Shown: positions 52,546 through 63,762 of the stretch, in pieces
Numbering within the stretch: position 1 is the first letter of the stretch
Layout: every line of letters begins with the position of its first letter
Origin: Trachythela sp. YZ-2020
Taxonomy: Eukaryota; Cnidaria; Anthozoa; Malacalcyonacea; Clavulariidae
NCBI GenBank assembly: GCA_016169945.1
Contig: JADLSH010000138.1
Span: 930,001 to 994,000 of the forward strand
DNA: 64,000 nt
Direction: 5' to 3'
The notes under the pieces: generated by a model
Databases searched by the model: none
What the model was told of the DNA's origin: nothing
What the model saw: only the letters and a program-made list of their open reading frames with translations
Translations under genes and position numbers: made by a program

Positions 52546-53587
52546 GAGTTGTGTTTTATATTAGCTCAGATATCTTTTATATAAATGACTACATGTTTTA
52601 TAAATGTGATATGAACTATTATATGTTGAAATAAGTATTATATTTGCAACTGAAGTATTATTGAAACAAACGGCGCCCCATATTTTACCAACCGCGCATA
52701 TAAGCGCAGTGCAGATAAAGGCGCATGCGCTTATATCCGAATACAGGTGCGCATGCACCTTTAAACCGTCAAAATTTGGACAGACATGAACAGAATACCT
52801 TTTGTAATGATACAAATACTTTTTATGTTTTCAGCATTGTCTATTATAAATTGTAGTTATATCGTTAATGATAATAGTTATTGTTTCTGGTTTATTCGTC
52901 TGAGGTATTCCTTTATTACACACTCAGCTTGAATCACCTTTCATCTCGGTGCTTTTACTCGATATAGGCATGGAATTTCAAGGCCTTTATTTCTTAAAAT
53001 ATCAAATTTGCATTTACCGTTGTATATAACACCATTGATATTTTGCAGTATTAAAAGGATGGGCCAATTCTCGTACCCAGACCCCATGCGCCTATACGCA
53101 AAAATTTATAGGTCCATGCGGCTCTCGCTGTGTAGCATTTTACGCTGTGGAAATGATTCGCCAATTTACACAAAGACAAAGTATTTACTCGACTTGACCT
53201 GCTATATATCAATGTCATTTGAATCAGGAAACAAGGTAAGCCTTTTTAACTATTGTACGAATATCCTGCATTATTTCGACAAAGTTCACTCATAAAAGTA
53301 TTAAAATAATGTAATATTTATTCTCAACACTATTTGGGTCAAATTCGTCATTGTCATTTCGATAGTCAACATCACCTTATACTTTTGATATTTGATTGGT
53401 ATAAAGATATAAGCACAGCTTGGCATTTCTTTCCAATCGCAGACTGTGACTACAAGGACTAAATGAGTTGATGGTATGTAATATTTATATGTGGTGTGTA
53501 AATAGTGGTGTTATATCCAACCTTTATTCTCAAGTATAAAAGACTAAAATCAGAAGGTTTCAACAATTGTTTTAAACATTGCTCCCA

Positions 53588-53845
53588 CTCTCCTCCGCAG
53601 AGGATTGCGAGTTTTAAAAAATATTTTGTCGTCTTACACTGAGTTTCGTGGAGCGTGTGGGGAGCGTACGTTATTGAGCATTTTTTGTAGTCTCAGACAA
53701 CGTTTTTAGATCTTTCCCCGCGCGCTCGCATTTCCAAATCCCCTATTTTCCCCATGTGTACAGCACGCTCCCCCCACGCTTCATAAAACCCTGTGTAAGA
53801 CAACTAAATATTTTTTAAAGCTGGCAAGCCTTTGCTGAGGATAGT
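53588..53845. mobile_element. Foldback MITE in right arm
   Basis: Counterpart of 43794-44051, with inverted ends CTCTCCTCCGCAG / CTTTGCTGAGGATAG and flanking GCATTGCTCCCA-type repeats. Sequence homology between the arms stops at this element's inner edge. Confidence 0.65.
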
Positions 53846-53983
53846 GCATTGCTCCCATGGGCTATAGGCGCTCATCCCCTTTGTGCACAGTTTTTTAACG
53901 GTACACTCATTGAGTGACGTTTGACATCATTATACAATTATGCAAATACGCATGAGCACATACATGTACGCTTTGCGGACCTA

Positions 53984-54019
53984 TTTTTTCCATTTTCACG
54001 ATCGTGAAAATGGAAAAAA
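53984..54019. repeat. Perfect 36-bp palindrome
   Basis: TTTTTTCCATTTTCACGA followed by its exact complement; counterpart of 43621-43654, one base longer per arm. Confidence 0.95.
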
Positions 54020-54078
54020 AATATTGCACGCTCACGATTCTTTCCATTGCACGATTGGGTTTTCATAAATTCCATACG

Positions 54079-55490
54079 TCAAAATCCTAATTGTATCGTG
54101 TTCGTAGGTTGTAATGACGGATGTAAATTTAAGGATTTTACAATAAATTTTCGTAAAATAAATGCCTGTATAGTCTTAGCTACGTTAAGGCTAAATTTGT
54201 TGGCAGTTAACCATTTTTGAAGGTTTTCTAAATCAGAATTCACTGCAGCCTCAAGGTCCGTTATAGAATCTCCCGAAGCTGTCAGATTTGTGTCGTCGGC
54301 AAACAACCGATAGAGGTTTTGTTTCATTTAGACATTCAGGCAAATCGTTAATATATAGCAAAAAGAATAGTGGCCCTAAAATGGAACATGGTGGTACACC
54401 ACACTTAATCAGTCGCTCTGATGAAAAATAGTTTTTTACCTGGCATTTCTGATTTCGGTTTGTGAGATAAGATTTGAGTAAAGTTAGAGCTTGTCCTTTT
54501 ATTCCATAGAGCTCTAATCTCCTGAACAGCATTTGATGATCGACAGTATCAAATGCTTTTTTCAAGTAAATTAAAACTACTAGGTTAAACATTTTTTTGT
54601 CTAAATTCACATACCAGTCATTGGTACAGTCCAGTAATGTAGTAGCTGTGGAGTGAAATTTTCGAAACCAAAAAAGGGGATCGGTTAGAAGTTCAAATTT
54701 TGTTAAATAGTTGTACAGTTGATTATGTAGAATTCGTTCCATAATCAAGTCTTGCTAATGGCCGGCAAAACTGATATTGGAATGTAGTTTCCTGGAATAT
54801 TCCGTTGGCCGTTTTTAAACAATGGTATTACTCTAGCCACTTTCCATTCATCAGGAAAATAATATAGAGTAATAGCCTGATTAAAAATAAGTGTCAGTGC
54901 ATGAATCTGAAATGGCAGGTGCTGCTATTTTAATAATTTTACAAGGAATCTTATCAATGCCAGTGGCTTTATTGTTAGAAAGTCCATGCAAGAGACGACA
55001 AACATTACTGACAGTAAACATGCTGGATTGCAGCAAATTCTGATTTAGCATTTTTAGTATAAGTTTCAAAATTGTAATTTGCGGTATCAATTTTGCTAGC
55101 TAAATCAGGACCAATATTTGAAAAAATTATCATTAAAGCCATTTGCAATGTCATGGGGATTTGTTAAGTTATTTTCATCTAGTATTAGCTCATTCACCAC
55201 TAGTACTGTTGGTTTGCTTTGCGTACCTAATAAGTTGTTTATCGTTTTCCAAGCATTTTTAGGATTGGATTTTTGACCAGCTATTTTCGAGGAATAGTAA
55301 TCTTTTTTGGCATTCCTTAATTCTATATTTACTTTATTTCTAGTTGTCTTATAATTTAACCAATCAATTTCTAGGCTTGTTAAGATTCTTTATATCACTT
55401 GTAATCCAAGGTATTTTCTTCGATTTGTTTTTTTTTTGTGTTGAAGTGGTGCATGCTTATCTATTCCAAAAATATCATGACCTGAGGACA
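54079..55490 (-). pseudogene. LINE reverse transcriptase fragment B, right arm
   Basis: Mirror of 42160-43557. Frames 54748-54251 (MERILHNQLYNYLTK, GVPPCSILGPLFFLLYINDL) and 54327-54079 (FADDTNLTASG, LQKWLTANKFSLNVAKT). The same frameshift near the ADD box occurs in both arms, so the lesion predates the arm duplication or was shared by gene conversion. Confidence 0.8.
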
Positions 55491-56060
55491 TCACCAAAGA
55501 CCTTCGCTCCATTTCGCTTACATCTACTCTGTCTAAAACCTGTGAACGTTTTGTTACTGATTGGCTGCTTGAGTATATAAAGGAAAAGATTGACAGGCGA
55601 CAATTTGGTTCTTTAAAAAACTCCTCGACAACTCATGCCCTATTAAGCTTTGTACATCACTTGTTATATGAAACTGATCCATCAAAAACCGCTGTAAGGG
55701 TTTTCTTGCTCAATTTTTCGAAAGCTTTCGATCTTCTAGACCACAACATCCTGCTGTACAAGTTATATGAAATGAAGGTACCATCGACAATTACAAATTG
55801 GATTAGAAGTTTCCTTTTTGAACGAAAACAACGCATCAAGATAGCTAACTGTGTATCAAATTGGCAAACTTTAAACGGAGGTGTGCCACAAGGAACAGTT
55901 CTGGGACCAGTACTTTTTCTCGTTATGATAAACGACCTTCTCACAGCCTGGAATAACCGATGGAAATACGTCGACGATAGTACTATCACTGAAAGTATTA
56001 TACCGGATATCAATAGCATCCTCCAAGAGCTTGTGGATATTATCTATAATTGGACCTTCG
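55491..56060 (+). pseudogene. LINE reverse transcriptase fragment A, right arm (5' part)
   Basis: Counterpart of 42153-41580 on the minus strand: MLYETDPSKTAVRVFLLNFS (motif A Asp replaced by Asn: FLLNFSKAF rather than FLLDFSKAF), NGGVPQGTVLGP, KYVDDST. The frame is interrupted after IIYNWTFV by the TTAA element and resumes at 58811. Confidence 0.8.
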
Positions 56061-56064
56061 TTAA

Positions 56065-58806
56065 AGTGCTTATGAACGCAAAATGGGTTTTTATTGATTC
56101 GGATAGAACATAAAAAGTTAGTTAATAAGTTCTAGATTAGTTTTTGGCTTAGACTTTTAGTTTCGGAGATATAAAGGCTCAAAGTCGCTATTTTGGAAAA
56201 AAAGTAGCGTCTTCCGGGGGACTGGGTCCCCGAACGTGTGTATTTAATTTTACTATAAAAACAATTACATTTGGATCAATCATCTTGAAAAGTCGGCTAT
56301 TTCTTGAGGAAAAAAACACATTTTTGAACTCAAACACATTTTTGAGTGTGTAAAGTAACCCTTCTAGTGGTTTGCATCGTCAATCGTGGAATATAGACGA
56401 AGGAATGGATTTAAATGCGATTTCAAAGTCGATCGTGGAGACGACCATGACACTTGATGACAGTAACTTATGTCTATAAATTCTGGGACATAGATGCCTC
56501 TTGCTTATAAAATTCTTTCGAAAGAAGAAATAAATGAACGAATGCAAGGGTTAAAAGTTTGTTGGAATGGAACTTAAACCTTTTACTGCATTTTATAGTC
56601 TTCATGCCTTCATGGACATGGGAATCGGTTGCATTTCATTTCTACACCTGCTTTAAAGTTGGTTCTCACTTTAGCAAGGAAGCTTGTTTCCCTACAAATT
56701 TTACATTCAAATTTGCCCAAAATTTGGACATTTTCAAGAATAATAACTGCAACTGGCCAACCCACAATCTAATGAAATTGGCCCCCATGTATATTCTCAC
56801 AGAACCTTTCATAGGAAGATTGGTTGACAGATTGTCATCTTTGTCCATGTAAATGAAAGATGATCAATACACAGATATCATAAACTGGATATATAGATAT
56901 ATGGAATTATTGTGACAACACTAAACATTAATTGCCACATAAATAGGCTTAGAATAATATTCATCTTTTGAGAATGTTTTAGTGGGGAAATATATCTCAT
57001 TTAATAAATAAGCCATAAGGCCAGTATGTGATCTGTAAAACTTCATACTTTCTATTACAGTAGCTTTGCTTGTGTGGGCAGAGCAAGCATGCTTCAACTT
57101 TCACATTAGATGTCTGGTGTGAGAGTGATGTTTGCTTTACTCCTAGTGTACACACATCCAACTTTCTTGGCATGCCCACATAGCTGATTTAAGTAACTCG
57201 GAAAGGTGCTTCTCTGTGCAGGTAAACTGACTTCCTCCCCATGGAGGAAAATGGATGTTGACCCCCTCCCGTACCAGATGTCCTTGCACATTTTAGAAGT
57301 GGAATCTCTCCTTCCAGATGGGTAAAGTTCTTCCATAGTGGGAGTCTGGCTCTTTTCTAGGTAACCCATTACCCAAAAAGCAGCTAAAGTTTAGCCGATC
57401 CAATCAAGCGCAGTTAACCCATTAATTGGCAGTACTCTACCACTGATGAGTAAAATTTGCCAATTAATGGGTTAAGCCGATCCAATCGATCAAGGGGCTG
57501 AGCTATTAAAAGTGAACTTGCCCCCAAGAGACAATAGAGTCACACTGCAACATATATTGATAAAGATGTTTAATAAATATTTAATTAAAAATGTTAATTC
57601 ATCTTTCACTGATGGTTCCAGTTTACTTCACTGATAATCTAGATGAAATCACAAACAAATAGTTTAATGGGCTATACAATGTTGAAGTGTATCTCTCTAT
57701 TTAGGGAATTTTCTGTTAGCCTGCCTAAGGTTCTTCAACATAGGTGGCTTAGGGACCAAGGCCTAACCGTAGAAATGCCTGATACTCAGGTTAAGGTGGT
57801 TCCACTAGTGGGACAGTGCAGCACTTGGTGATCAACTTTGTACCAAATACATGTATCAATTAAACATATATCATCAGTATCTCACTGTCATATAAAACAT
57901 TTGACATTGACCACATGTGTAGGATAATACAAGACACTGAAAGTCCACATATAAAGTAGGTTGAAATCTAAAAGTAGAATGGCCTATTAATTTATATTAG
58001 TTAAATACCATAAAGGCATTAAAGTTGTGATAATTTCCACATTGAAACATATATGATATATTATTCTATAACAGCAGTATGTAATCTCTCAGAGGTAGAA
58101 GCACTTCGATCGATTTGTGCGTCAACAAACACCGTTGTACACCGGATATGTCCGGCGCAGAACCTTTCATCCATACTGGCTTCAATGACATTGTATACTA
58201 AGCAAATAATATGCACATTTAGGTGACATGATTCAACGTTAAATATCCAAAGTTCATACGCGCGAATAGACATCATTGCATTTGTTAAAGTCACAGCTTA
58301 CCTGTATGTTGATTCCTGTCCTATGTTGGGACAACTGGGTACATTTGTCTTTGTTTATAGGTCGATAACTATGGCCTGTATTTGCCACCAAATGTCTCAG
58401 ATCGATGAGTTTCGGTGCCCTCTTTTCTATCGGTTTAAAGCCGCAATAGGTGATTTATCATCCAAAAAAGGTGTCAGATAGCTAGATATATTACTGTTGG
58501 TACTTTCTGTGTAAGATCACGCACAAACGAAACATCGTTTAGACAAAATATGCAAAAAAACACAAGATATCGATATCTTCGCCATATATTTCTTAGTTGT
58601 TTATCAAAGTTGGGTTCCTGGGATCCAGGCCCCTTGGTGATATTTTGCTCGCGCTACTTTTTTTCAGAAAATGGCAAAATTTGCCTGTTTGAGCCTTTAT
58701 ATCTCCGAAACTAAAAGTCTAAGCCAAAAACTAATCTAGAACTTACTAACTAACTTTTCACGCCTTATCCGAATCAATAAAAACCCATTTTGCGTTCATA
58801 AGCACT
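56065..58806. mobile_element. TTAA-flanked DNA element with verified empty site
   Basis: 119-bp terminal inverted repeats (56065-56183, 58688-58806) begin AGTGCTTATGAACGCAAAAT; TTAA at 56061-56064 and 58807-58810. The left arm at ~41575 has the uninterrupted CGTTAATAATATG, i.e. the empty site with a single TTAA. This is a piggyBac- or Kolobok-type signature. The interior (2.5 kb) has only short frames, so it appears non-autonomous. Contains an inverted copy of the dispersed repeat at 57410-57475. Confidence 0.9.
57410..57475 (-). repeat. Dispersed repeat copy (family of 5500-5880)
   Basis: GTTAACCCATTAATTGGCAG...TCTACCACTGATGAGTAAAA, inverted relative to the other copies, followed by another AATTAATGGGTTAA. 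Confidence 0.7.
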
Positions 58807-58810
58807 TTAA

Positions 58811-59425
58811 TAATATGAAACTGAGCATTAGTAAATGCAAAGAATTGATAATAGACTTTGCAAAAGATAAACAGGACTTCCCACCTTTAATATAAATGGC
58901 GTTGCTGTAGAACGTGTATCATCAGCTCGGGTTCTGGGACTAATTGTTCAGGATAATATGAATTGGAACGAACACGTAAACAATGTTGTCAAAAAAGCAG
59001 GAAAAAGACTCTACATGCTGAGAGTGCTGAAACGATCAAGCGCTGATACGAACACGTTAATCACTGTGTACACTACTATTATAAGACCTGTTCTCGAATA
59101 CGCCTGCCAAGTCCGGCATTTTAACATTCAAGAGTATTTGAGCGAAGACATTGAAAAGATTCAGCGGCGGGCTTTGCGAAGCTCGTTGCCATTAATGAGT
59201 TACAGAGAAGCCCGGAATTTTACTGGTATCCCTTTACTAAAAGCAAGGAGAGAAACATTATGTGAACAATTTTTTAAAAAGAATGAGAATAATGACAAAC
59301 TAAGCGAACTATTGCACCATAAAGCAACAACAGACTATGAATTGCGACCAAGATGCAAGTACAATAATTATCTATGTAGAACTGAACTTTTTCCTCAAAT
59401 TATTTCCAAAGAAAACAGGAAATAA
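58811..59425 (+). pseudogene. LINE reverse transcriptase fragment A, right arm (3' part)
   Basis: Resumes with NNMKLSISKCKELIIDFAKD; after a one-base deletion near 58893 the frame 58958-59425 reads MNWNEHVNNVVKKAGKRLYM, RPVLEYACQVRHFNIQEYLS and the C-terminus. Counterpart of 41570-40956. Confidence 0.8.
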
Positions 59426-59587
59426 CTGAGTAGAAGTATAGGCCTATTGACTTTGCTATTTTTGAACTTTTAATATTCTTAATAATGTAATATAACGATA
59501 ACTTAATACTTTTTAACAGTAGATACAAATGTTGTAAATTTCTGATGTAATTTAACCTATTGGTTACAAAATCAGTTTTCAAATAAA

Positions 59588-59985
59588 CTATTAAAAAAAA
59601 TAAAACTTCTAACAATATTTTTTTCCAAATTTCCCACATGCAAAAAATACACATATTCCCAGTGCTGTTTCAGCAGTTCTGCAAATTTTCTAATTTTTCA
59701 ACAATAAGCTTTCCTATACAACCAGCCTCGGAGTAAATAGTTTTGATAGATTTTCTTACTCTAATTTCCTGATTAGACATGCATACACCTACGCTTTTAG
59801 CGCCGCCGCGCGGATTTTAGCGCCCCCGCGCGCTCGCTTCGCTTGGCCACTGATCTCTATATAGTGGCTTAGCGCGAATTTTTCTCTTTTCCTCTAAAGC
59901 GCCTGGGTACGAGGCTGTTAGAATTTAAAATTCCCTGATTACATATGCATGCAAGTAGTAGTGTAGGTGGTTTTCAACCCCCTTT
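59588..59985. other. No gene; short GC-rich repeat near 59795-59840
   Basis: Between the giant inverted repeat and the satellite region. Contains GCGCCGCCGCGCGGATTTTA / GCGCCCCCGCGCGC, two near-copies; no coding sequence. Confidence 0.5.
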
Positions 59986-59987
59986 TT

Positions 59988-60412
59988 TAGGGGGCCGCAG
60001 GGGGCCATACTAATTAGTATGCAAGGGGGCCGCAAACAACACAGTAATTAGTATGCAAGGGGGCCGCAAACAACACTAATTAGTATGCAAGGGGGCCGCA
60101 AACAACACTAATTAGTATGCAAGGGGGCCGCAAACAACACTAATTAGTATGCAAGGGGGCCGCAAACAACACTAATTAGTATGCAAGGGGGCCGCAAACA
60201 ACACTAATTAGTATGCAAGAGGGCCGCAAACAACACTAATTAGTATGCACGGGCGCCTCAAACAACACTAATTAGTATGCAAGGGGGCCGCAAACAACAC
60301 TAATTAGTATGCAAGGGGGCCGCAAACAACACTAATTAGTATGCAAGGGGGCCGCAAACAACACTAATTAGTATGCCAGGGGGCCGCAAACACTAGCATA
60401 TAGGGGGCCGCA
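59988..60412 (+). repeat. 32-bp satellite-like array
   Basis: About 12 units built on AGGGGGCCGCAAACAACACT + AATTAGTATGCA, nearly identical with scattered point changes. Its inverted counterpart is at 63450-63762. Confidence 0.95.
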
Positions 60413-61580
60413 AACACAACTCAGTATTAACATAAACATAATTAATAATGTATTGACTCCTTCAATCTCGTATATAGTGAAGTATTTCTTTCTGAGTCGA
60501 CCAATACTAATAAGTTTTTAAGCGTTTATTTAGTAAAGCTTATACAAGTGAGATTTACAAACATTAAAGCGTTAGAAACATAAATATTTTGATGCTAAGT
60601 TAAACTAAAGACACAATAGCTTAACTCATTAAAAGATTAAGTCAAAAGACTTGTTTGGGCGAAACAATCATTAAACTTAACCATCACAATAGCTAGACCT
60701 TTCCTATATATTTTATCAAACTTTGTGTTCCAAACACAGTCCGTTTCGACAACGAGTAAATAATATATTCTCGTATCTAATATCACCTTATACGAAACGG
60801 CTTAGATAACTAATATAGCGAAGCTTAACCTAGTAAAGTATTATTACCTTATGCGAAATAATAACAAGCAGAGATATAGCTTTCTAAAACGAGAATATCT
60901 TAAGGTTTAATCGGCATAGCTAAGGTCTTATAGAGCAAGACAAATATATGTTTACCAAGCGGTTGTATAAACATAGTTCTTACAGGGATTTAAACCTTAC
61001 AAAGTTTCAAGCGTTTTAGATGTAGCAGAGCGGGAAAAGCAGTAATTTTTAAGCGAGATTTACAAGCATATACAAACATTGTATATAAACATTTAGCGTT
61101 TGTTAGGTAATTACGGGCAATTAAGATTTTCTAGCTTAAACATTTGAATAAATTTAGAATATATTATTATAGCACGGGAAAATATTGTACAATGTAGATA
61201 CAACACACACAGAATTCGTTTAAAAACATATTCATTGCTTACAATTTCTTTTACAGCGTTAGTAAGGTCTGCTCCTAAGAGCATATTGTTTAGGTGTCTT
61301 TTGTATCTTTATTTTTTTTGTCTATTTTGGGGGATAATCTTGCAATTGCTAAATCTTAAGGTCTCCAATCTGAAAAGTCTACCCAATTAAATATATTTTT
61401 AACTAAGGTCTGCTCTGGGTCTGCTTCTAAGAACCTATTATTCTTAAACTCCATCACTCGCTTGGGAGTATACATTGTCCGAATCAACCTCATAGCTTTT
61501 TCACCTTTTAACCATAACTTTACATTTATTTAACCCATACCGAGCAAGCCTATCTCTGATATACTTGTTAACTAATCCAA
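60413..61580 (+). repeat. Left unique arm of ~3.8-kb palindrome
   Basis: Matches the complement of 62720-63440 closely, except that ~61012-61451 (about 440 bp) is missing from the right arm; the right-arm junction shows a 2-base AA overlap. No genes; several short octamer-like motifs (AAGCG) recur. Confidence 0.85.
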
Positions 61581-61589
61581 TTTCTATGA

Positions 61590-61855
61590 CTTATGACTTA
61601 TGACTTATGACTTATGACTACGACTATGACTAAGATTGAATCATTGAATCCTAAGAGTGAATCATTGAATCCTAAGATTGAATCATTGAATCTTAAGATT
61701 GAATCATTGAATCCTAAGAGTGAATCATTGAATCCTAAGATTGAATCATGGATCATTGAATCCTAAGATTGAATCATTGAATCCTAAGATTGAATCATTG
61801 AATCCTAAAGAGTGAATCATTGAATCCTAAAGAGTGAATCATTGAATCCTAACAT
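61590..61855 (+). repeat. Tandem arrays ATGACTT and TTGAATCCTAAGA
   Basis: A 10-bp TATGACTTATGACT-type run (61590-61630) followed by ~10 copies of a 21-bp unit, GAATCATTGAATCCTAAGA with variants. The complement is at 62463-62720. Confidence 0.95.
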
Positions 61856-62378
61856 ATCGAGCGAGCTTAGCTCCATATCGAACAGCTTAGCTCCAAATCG
61901 AGCGAGCTTAGCTCCAAATCGAGCGAGCTTAGCTCCATATCGAGCGAGCTTAGCTCCATATCGAGCAGCTTAGCTCCAAATCGAGCGAGCTTAGCTCCAA
62001 ATCGAGCGAGCTTAGCTCCATATCGAGCGAGCTTAGCTCCATATCGAGCGAGCTTAGCTCCAAATCGAGCAGCTTAGCTCCAAATCGAGCGAGCTTAGCT
62101 CCAAATCGAGCGAGCTTAGCTCCATATCGAGCGAGCTTAGCTCCATATCGAGCAGCTTAGCTCCAAATCGAGCGAGCTTAGCTCCAAATCGAGCGAGCTT
62201 AGCTCCATATCGAGCGAGCTTAGCTCCATATCGAGCGAGCTTAGCTCCAAATCGAGCAGCTTAGCTCCAAATCGAGCGAGCTTAGCTCCAAATCGAGCGA
62301 GCTTAGCTCCATATCGAGCGAGCTTAGCTCCATATCGAGCGAGCTTAGCTCCATATCGAGCGAGCTTAGCTCCATATC
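61856..62378 (+). repeat. 20-bp ATCGAGCGAGCTTAGCTCCA array
   Basis: About 26 units of 19-20 bp, alternating AAATCGAGC and ATATCGAGC forms in a higher-order pattern (some units lack one GAGC). Orientation flips at ~62378 (ATATCGAGCTAAGCTCGC). The 62137-62472 open frame across it is only this repeat read in one frame. Confidence 0.95.
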
Positions 62379-62462
62379 GAGCTAAGCTCGCTCGATTTGG
62401 AGCTAAGCTCGCTCGATTTGGAGCTAAGCTGCTCGATATGGAGCTAAGCTCGCTCGATATGT
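62379..62462 (-). repeat. 20-bp array, inverted side
   Basis: About four units in reverse orientation (GAGCTAAGCTCGCTCGATTT). Much shorter than the left side, so the palindrome is asymmetric at its centre. Confidence 0.95.
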
Positions 62463-63440
62463 TAGGATTCAATGATTCACTCTTTAGGATTCAATGATTC
62501 ACTCTTTAGGATTCAATGATTCAATCTTAGGATTCAATGATTCAATCTTAGGATTCAATGATCCATGATTCAATCTTAGGATTCAATGATTCACTCTTAG
62601 GATTCAATGATTCAATCTTAAGATTCAATGATTCAATCTTAGGATTCAATGATTCACTCTTAGGATTCAATGATTCAATCTTAGTCATAGTCGTAGTCAT
62701 AAGTCATAAGTCATAAGTCATAGAAATTGGATTAGTTAACAAGTATATCAGAGATAGGCTTGCTCGGTATGGGTTAAATAAATGTAAAGTTATGGTTAAA
62801 AGGTGAAAAAGCTATGAGGTTGATTCGGACAATGTATACTCCCAAGCGAGTGATGGAGTTTGAAACTTTGTAAGGTTTAAATCCCTGTAAGAACTATGTT
62901 TATACAACCGCTTGGTAAACATATATTTGTCTTGCTCTATAAGACCTTAGCTATGCCGATTAAACCTTAAGATCTTCTCGTTTTAGAAAGCTATATCTCT
63001 GCTTGTTATTATTTCGCATAAGGTAATAATACTTTACTAGGTTAAGCTTCGCTATATTAGTTATCTAAGCCGTTTCGTATAAGGTGATATTAGATACGAG
63101 AATATATTATTTACTCGTTGTCGAAACGGACTGTGTTTGGAACACAAAGTTTGATAAAATATATAGGAAAGGTCTAGCTATTGTGATGGTTAAGTTTAAT
63201 GATTGTTTCGCCCAAACAAGTCTTTTGACTTAATCTTTTAATGAGTTAAGCTATTGTGTCTTTAGTTTAACTTAGCATCAAAATATTTATGTTTCTAACG
63301 CTTTAATGTTTGTAAATCTCACTTGTATAAGCTTTACTAAATAAACGCTTAAAAACTTATTAGTATTGGTCGACTCAGAAAGAAATACTTCACTATATAC
63401 GAGATTGAAGGAGTCAATACATTATTAATTATGTTTATGT
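62463..63440 (-). repeat. Right arm of ~3.8-kb palindrome
   Basis: Inverted copy of 60413-61855: TTAGGATTCAATGATTCA arrays, then unique arm through TTGGATTAGTTAACAAGTAT and CTCGTTGTCGAAACGGACTG. Lacks ~440 bp present on the left. Confidence 0.9.
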
Positions 63441-63762
63441 TAATGCTGAGTTGTGTTTGCGGCCCCCTATATGCTAGTGTTTGCGGCCCCCTTGCATACT
63501 AATTAGTGTTGTTTGCGGCCCCCTTGCATACTAATTAGTGTTGTTTGCGGCCCCCTTGCATACTAATTAGTGTTGTTTGCGGCCCCCTTGCATACTAATT
63601 AGTGTTGTTTGCGACCCCCTTGCATACTAATTAGTGTTGTTTGCGGCCCCCTTGCATACTAATTAGTGTTGTTTGCGGCCCCCTTGCATACTAATTAGTG
63701 TTGTTTGCGGCCCCCTTGCATACTAATTAGTGTTGTTTGCGGCCCCCTTGCATACTAATTAG
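63441..63762 (-). repeat. 32-bp satellite-like array, inverted
   Basis: About nine units of TTTGCGGCCCCCTTGCATAC + TAATTAGTGTTG, the complement of 59988-60412. Confidence 0.95.

Larger units (their letters stand above)
52281..59587 (-). repeat. Right arm of a giant inverted repeat
   Basis: Complement of 40794-45457, lengthened by the 2742-bp TTAA element at 56065-58806. Unmatched stretch ~53090-53575. The inner edge contains the ATG-GCC-GAC start of the integrase gene; the outer edge coincides with the 3' end of LINE fragment A. Confidence 0.85.

Noticed and set aside
62137..62472. 111-codon open frame rich in LARYGAK repeats
   Set aside because: It is the 20-bp tandem array read in one frame; 20-bp units in a stop-free phase make a long frame without any gene.
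59988..63762. Regularly spaced repeats resembling a CRISPR array
   Set aside because: Units are contiguous tandem copies without unique spacers, in eukaryotic DNA and mirrored as a palindrome; no cas genes.
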